Of a DNA stretch of 64,000 bases, positions 62,389 through 64,000 are shown piece after piece. Position numbers and translations under genes: made by a program. How positions within the stretch are numbered: position 1 is the first letter of the stretch; each line of letters begins with the position of its first letter. Source of the stretch: Burkholderiales bacterium 70-64 (lineage in GTDB: Bacteria; Pseudomonadota; Gammaproteobacteria; Burkholderiales; Burkholderiaceae_E); NCBI GenBank assembly GCA_001898645.1, contig MKUQ01000020.1:47548-111547 (forward strand), in the 5' to 3' direction. A model generated the notes under the pieces. That model did no database searches. It worked only from the letters and a program-made list of their open reading frames with translations, and was not told where the DNA came from.

Positions 62389-63562
62389 GGAATGTCCGCA
62401 AAACCGTCGCTGCTCGATGACGTGACCGATACACTGTCGAGCGATCGAAGACTAGGCGGGATCGAACGTTGAAGAAGCAACTGACGCTGGCAGCGAACGA
62501 CTTCGAGCGATACCGCAAGCCGACGCGCCGCGAGAGGTTTCTCGCGGAGATGGACGCGGTGGTGCCGTGGGCGGAGCTGGTCGCGGTGATCGAGCCACAC
62601 TACCCGAAGGCCACGAGCGCGGGTGGCCGCCCGGGGTTCGGGCTGGAGCGGATGCTGCGCATTCACTGCCTGCAGTTGTGGTTCGACCTCTCGGACCCCG
62701 CGCTCGAGGAGGCGCTGTACGACTCGCTGGCGATGCGCTCGTTCGTGGGCATTGACCTGGGTCGCGAGCCGGTGCCTGACGAGACGACGGTGATGCGGTT
62801 TCGCCACCTGCTCGAGAAACACGACCTGGGGGTGAGGATCTTCGAGGAGGTCGGACGGGTGCTTTTGGCCCGCGGGCTCAAGGTCTCGAAGGGCACGATC
62901 GTGGACGCGACGATCATCGCCGCGCCCAGCTCGACGAAGAATTCCCAGAGTGAACGCGACCCCGAGATGCACCAGACCAAGAAGGGCCAGCAGTGGCATT
63001 TTGGGATGAAGGCTCACGTCGGCGTGGACAGCCAGAGCAAGGTGATCCACTCGGTGGTGGTGACGCCCGCGAACACCGCCGACTGCAAGGTGATGGGACA
63101 GTTGCTGCTCGGCCACGAGACGCGGGTCTACGGCGACCAGGCCTACAAGAGCCAGGGCGAGGTCATCCGCGCCAAGGCGCCGCGAGCCAAAGACTTCACG
63201 AACCGGCAGTGCAAGTGGAAGCACTTCATTGACGAGGCGATCAAGGCGAAGAACCGCACAAAGTCGCGAATCCGTTCGCGGATCGAGCACTCGATCGGGG
63301 TGATCAAGGGCGTGTTCGGGTTCAAGAAGGTACGCTATCGCGGGCTCGCCAAGAATGGCAACCGAGTGTTCTTGACCGCGGCGCTGGCGAACATCTTTCT
63401 CGTCCGATACACCGTCCTGGGAGCAGTCCGTCCGCAATGAGGCAAGGGGACGGGAGAAGCTCACCTTTTCGATGAAATCGCTTCGAAAACCGCCCCGTTC
63501 GCGATGAAGCGACATTTTCTACCGACCGTCAGCCGAAAACGACGCGGTTGCGCGGACCTTCC
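62389..63562 (+). mobile_element. IS5-family insertion sequence with CTAA target duplication
   Basis: A 1174-bp element. The left end GGAATGTCCGCAAAACCG and the reverse complement of the right end GGAAGGTCCGCGCAACCG are imperfect terminal repeats. It is flanked by CTAA at 62385-62388 and 63563-63566, matching the YTAR/CTAA duplications of the IS5 subgroup. One intact transposase gene fills it, so it should be mobile. Confidence 0.9.
62469..63440 (+). CDS. IS5-family transposase
   Basis: A 323-residue DDE transposase. Catalytic residues are D146 (TIVDATII), D223 (VYGDQAYKS) and E273 (RSRIEHSIGVIKGVFGFKKVRY-type DDE_Tnp_1 tail). The N-terminal DUF772 domain spans about 20-100 (RERFLAEMDAVVPW). 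Start is TTG at 62469; an alternative ATG further in would shorten it. Length is complete and no frameshift is seen. Confidence 0.93.
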   Translation: MKKQLTLAANDFERYRKPTRRERFLAEMDAVVPWAELVAVIEPHYPKATSAGGRPGFGLERMLRIHCLQLWFDLSDPALEEALYDSLAMRSFVGIDLGREPVPDETTVMRFRHLLEKHDLGVRIFEEVGRVLLARGLKVSKGTIVDATIIAAPSSTKNSQSERDPEMHQTKKGQQWHFGMKAHVGVDSQSKVIHSVVVTPANTADCKVMGQLLLGHETRVYGDQAYKSQGEVIRAKAPRAKDFTNRQCKWKHFIDEAIKAKNRTKSRIRSRIEHSIGVIKGVFGFKKVRYRGLAKNGNRVFLTAALANIFLVRYTVLGAVRPQ

Positions 63563-63566
63563 CTAA

Positions 63567-63830
63567 GGAGATGCTGAGCCTAAAAGAGGAAAGCCACGAT
63601 ACTCGTTGTCCCGCCTGAATGCCGTCAGCAGGAACTGGCTGAGTTGTTCACCGGCGTACTGGCATCGATTCGCGGCTTGGGGCACCTCGAGGTGCGCGGC
63701 CCGGTCGACACCAAATGGTACGAGGCCATGCCAGGGGGTGCCGCTCGCGTCGGAGGTGGCGCGCGAGGTGATTGCGCCGGCTGCATTGGAGGATTCCCAG
63801 ATGACAAATATGTCGGTTGGTTCGCAGGAG
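63567..63830 (+). pseudogene. Degenerate copy B of the oxidoreductase gene 3' end
   Basis: In one frame ELAELFTGVLASIRGLGHLE mirrors EQLADIPASIRGFGHVK of the intact gene (around 59761-59810), and further on PLASEVAREVIAPA mirrors PVVSEVVRRVITRA. Stop codons and frame changes separate these pieces, so it is a relic. Directly right of the IS5 element; ends at tail copy B. Confidence 0.6.
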
Positions 63831-63933
63831 GTGATGGATAGGCTGCAACGCAATTGCCATCCAGACGTCTGGATGCGCCGTTCGGCCGGGATGGCGGCTT
63901 CGTCATGAAGATCGATGCAGAATAAACAATAAT
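63831..63933. repeat. 103-bp tail repeat, copy B
   Basis: The same length and order as copy A at 60789-60891; about 96 of 103 bases identical by eye. Includes CCAGACGTCTGG and the AT-rich end AATAAACAATAAT. The remaining 67 bp to the window end show nothing recognisable. Confidence 0.8.
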
Positions 63934-64000
63934 TAGTCGGACCTGAACAACCCGCCACCCCGCACCGATGCTGGCTTTCGAGACGATCGCCACTAGCGCG

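Noticed and set aside
63563..63993. Minus-strand frames over the right-hand tail repeat (SRPNGASRRLDG-type peptides)
   Set aside because: The same short peptide occurs in both tail copies, with no start signal or domain. The sequence is better explained as a non-coding repeat.
52035..64000. Second copy of the tRNA-Arg 3' end that would mark an integrated island
   Set aside because: No direct repeat of the tRNA 3' segment was found to the right within the window, so island borders cannot be drawn.

Overview
The window is about 64 kb of very GC-rich DNA with tightly packed genes, almost certainly the chromosome of a betaproteobacterium of the order Burkholderiales. The pointers are the hemE-priA pair, a Bug-type (TctC) solute receptor, CbpA-CbpM, DUF3240 next to a heavy-metal RND pump, a quinol-type nitric oxide reductase and a complete branched-chain-type ABC transporter. 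Strong codon bias creates long antisense shadow frames across most real genes; these have been left out.

Layout from left to right. (1) The 3' end of an NMT1-type ABC substrate-binding gene, then an XRE regulator/AbiEii-like nucleotidyltransferase pair. (2) Positions 1.9-9.3 kb hold a divergent catabolic cluster: a zinc-site MetE-like methyltransferase, an NAD epimerase and a GNAT protein on the minus strand, and a Gfo/Idh/MocA oxidoreductase, a DUF993 protein, a sugar isomerase-like TIM barrel and an AraC regulator on the plus strand. They share one control region, and the substrate is unknown. (3) hemE and priA are separated by an AT-rich stretch with DnaA-box-like sites. (4) Next come a quinone reductase, cbpM-cbpA, DUF302 and a thioesterase (minus), then an ECF sigma factor, a Tat-exported ferritin-like protein, cytochrome c and Rep helicase (plus). 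(5) Four regulatory or membrane genes (DUF6776, GntR, a sigma-54 activator, AraC) lead to qNOR and a four-domain lipoprotein. (6) Positions 28.5-32 kb carry a zinc-uptake-like operon (DUF2946 protein, porin, ZnuA, ZnuB) without an ATPase, followed by a YyaL/DUF255 protein.

(7) Positions 34.4-42.8 kb hold a sigma-54-type promoter followed by a substrate-binding protein, two ATPases, two permeases, an enoyl-CoA hydratase, an acyl-CoA synthetase and a sirtuin. This is probably an uptake and CoA-activation operon for an organic acid. (8) An amidase, a YgiD-type dioxygenase, a membrane cytochrome c5 and a four-gene heavy-metal RND efflux operon follow, ending in a 105-bp inverted-repeat element. 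(9) A tRNA-Arg(CCG) gene is overlapped in antisense by the 3' end of an IclR regulator gene, next to an amidohydrolase and a Bug receptor. An Lrp regulator then diverges from a very large indolepyruvate:ferredoxin oxidoreductase-family gene.

(10) From 60 kb onwards the sequence changes character. It has a broken ParE/RelE-type toxin with its antitoxin, two decayed copies of the 3' end of the oxidoreductase gene about 3 kb apart, and two AT-richer genes of foreign appearance separated by an attC-like palindrome. An intact IS5-family element with CTAA target duplications has inserted at the stop codon of the second foreign gene. This is an accessory patch in an otherwise orderly chromosome.
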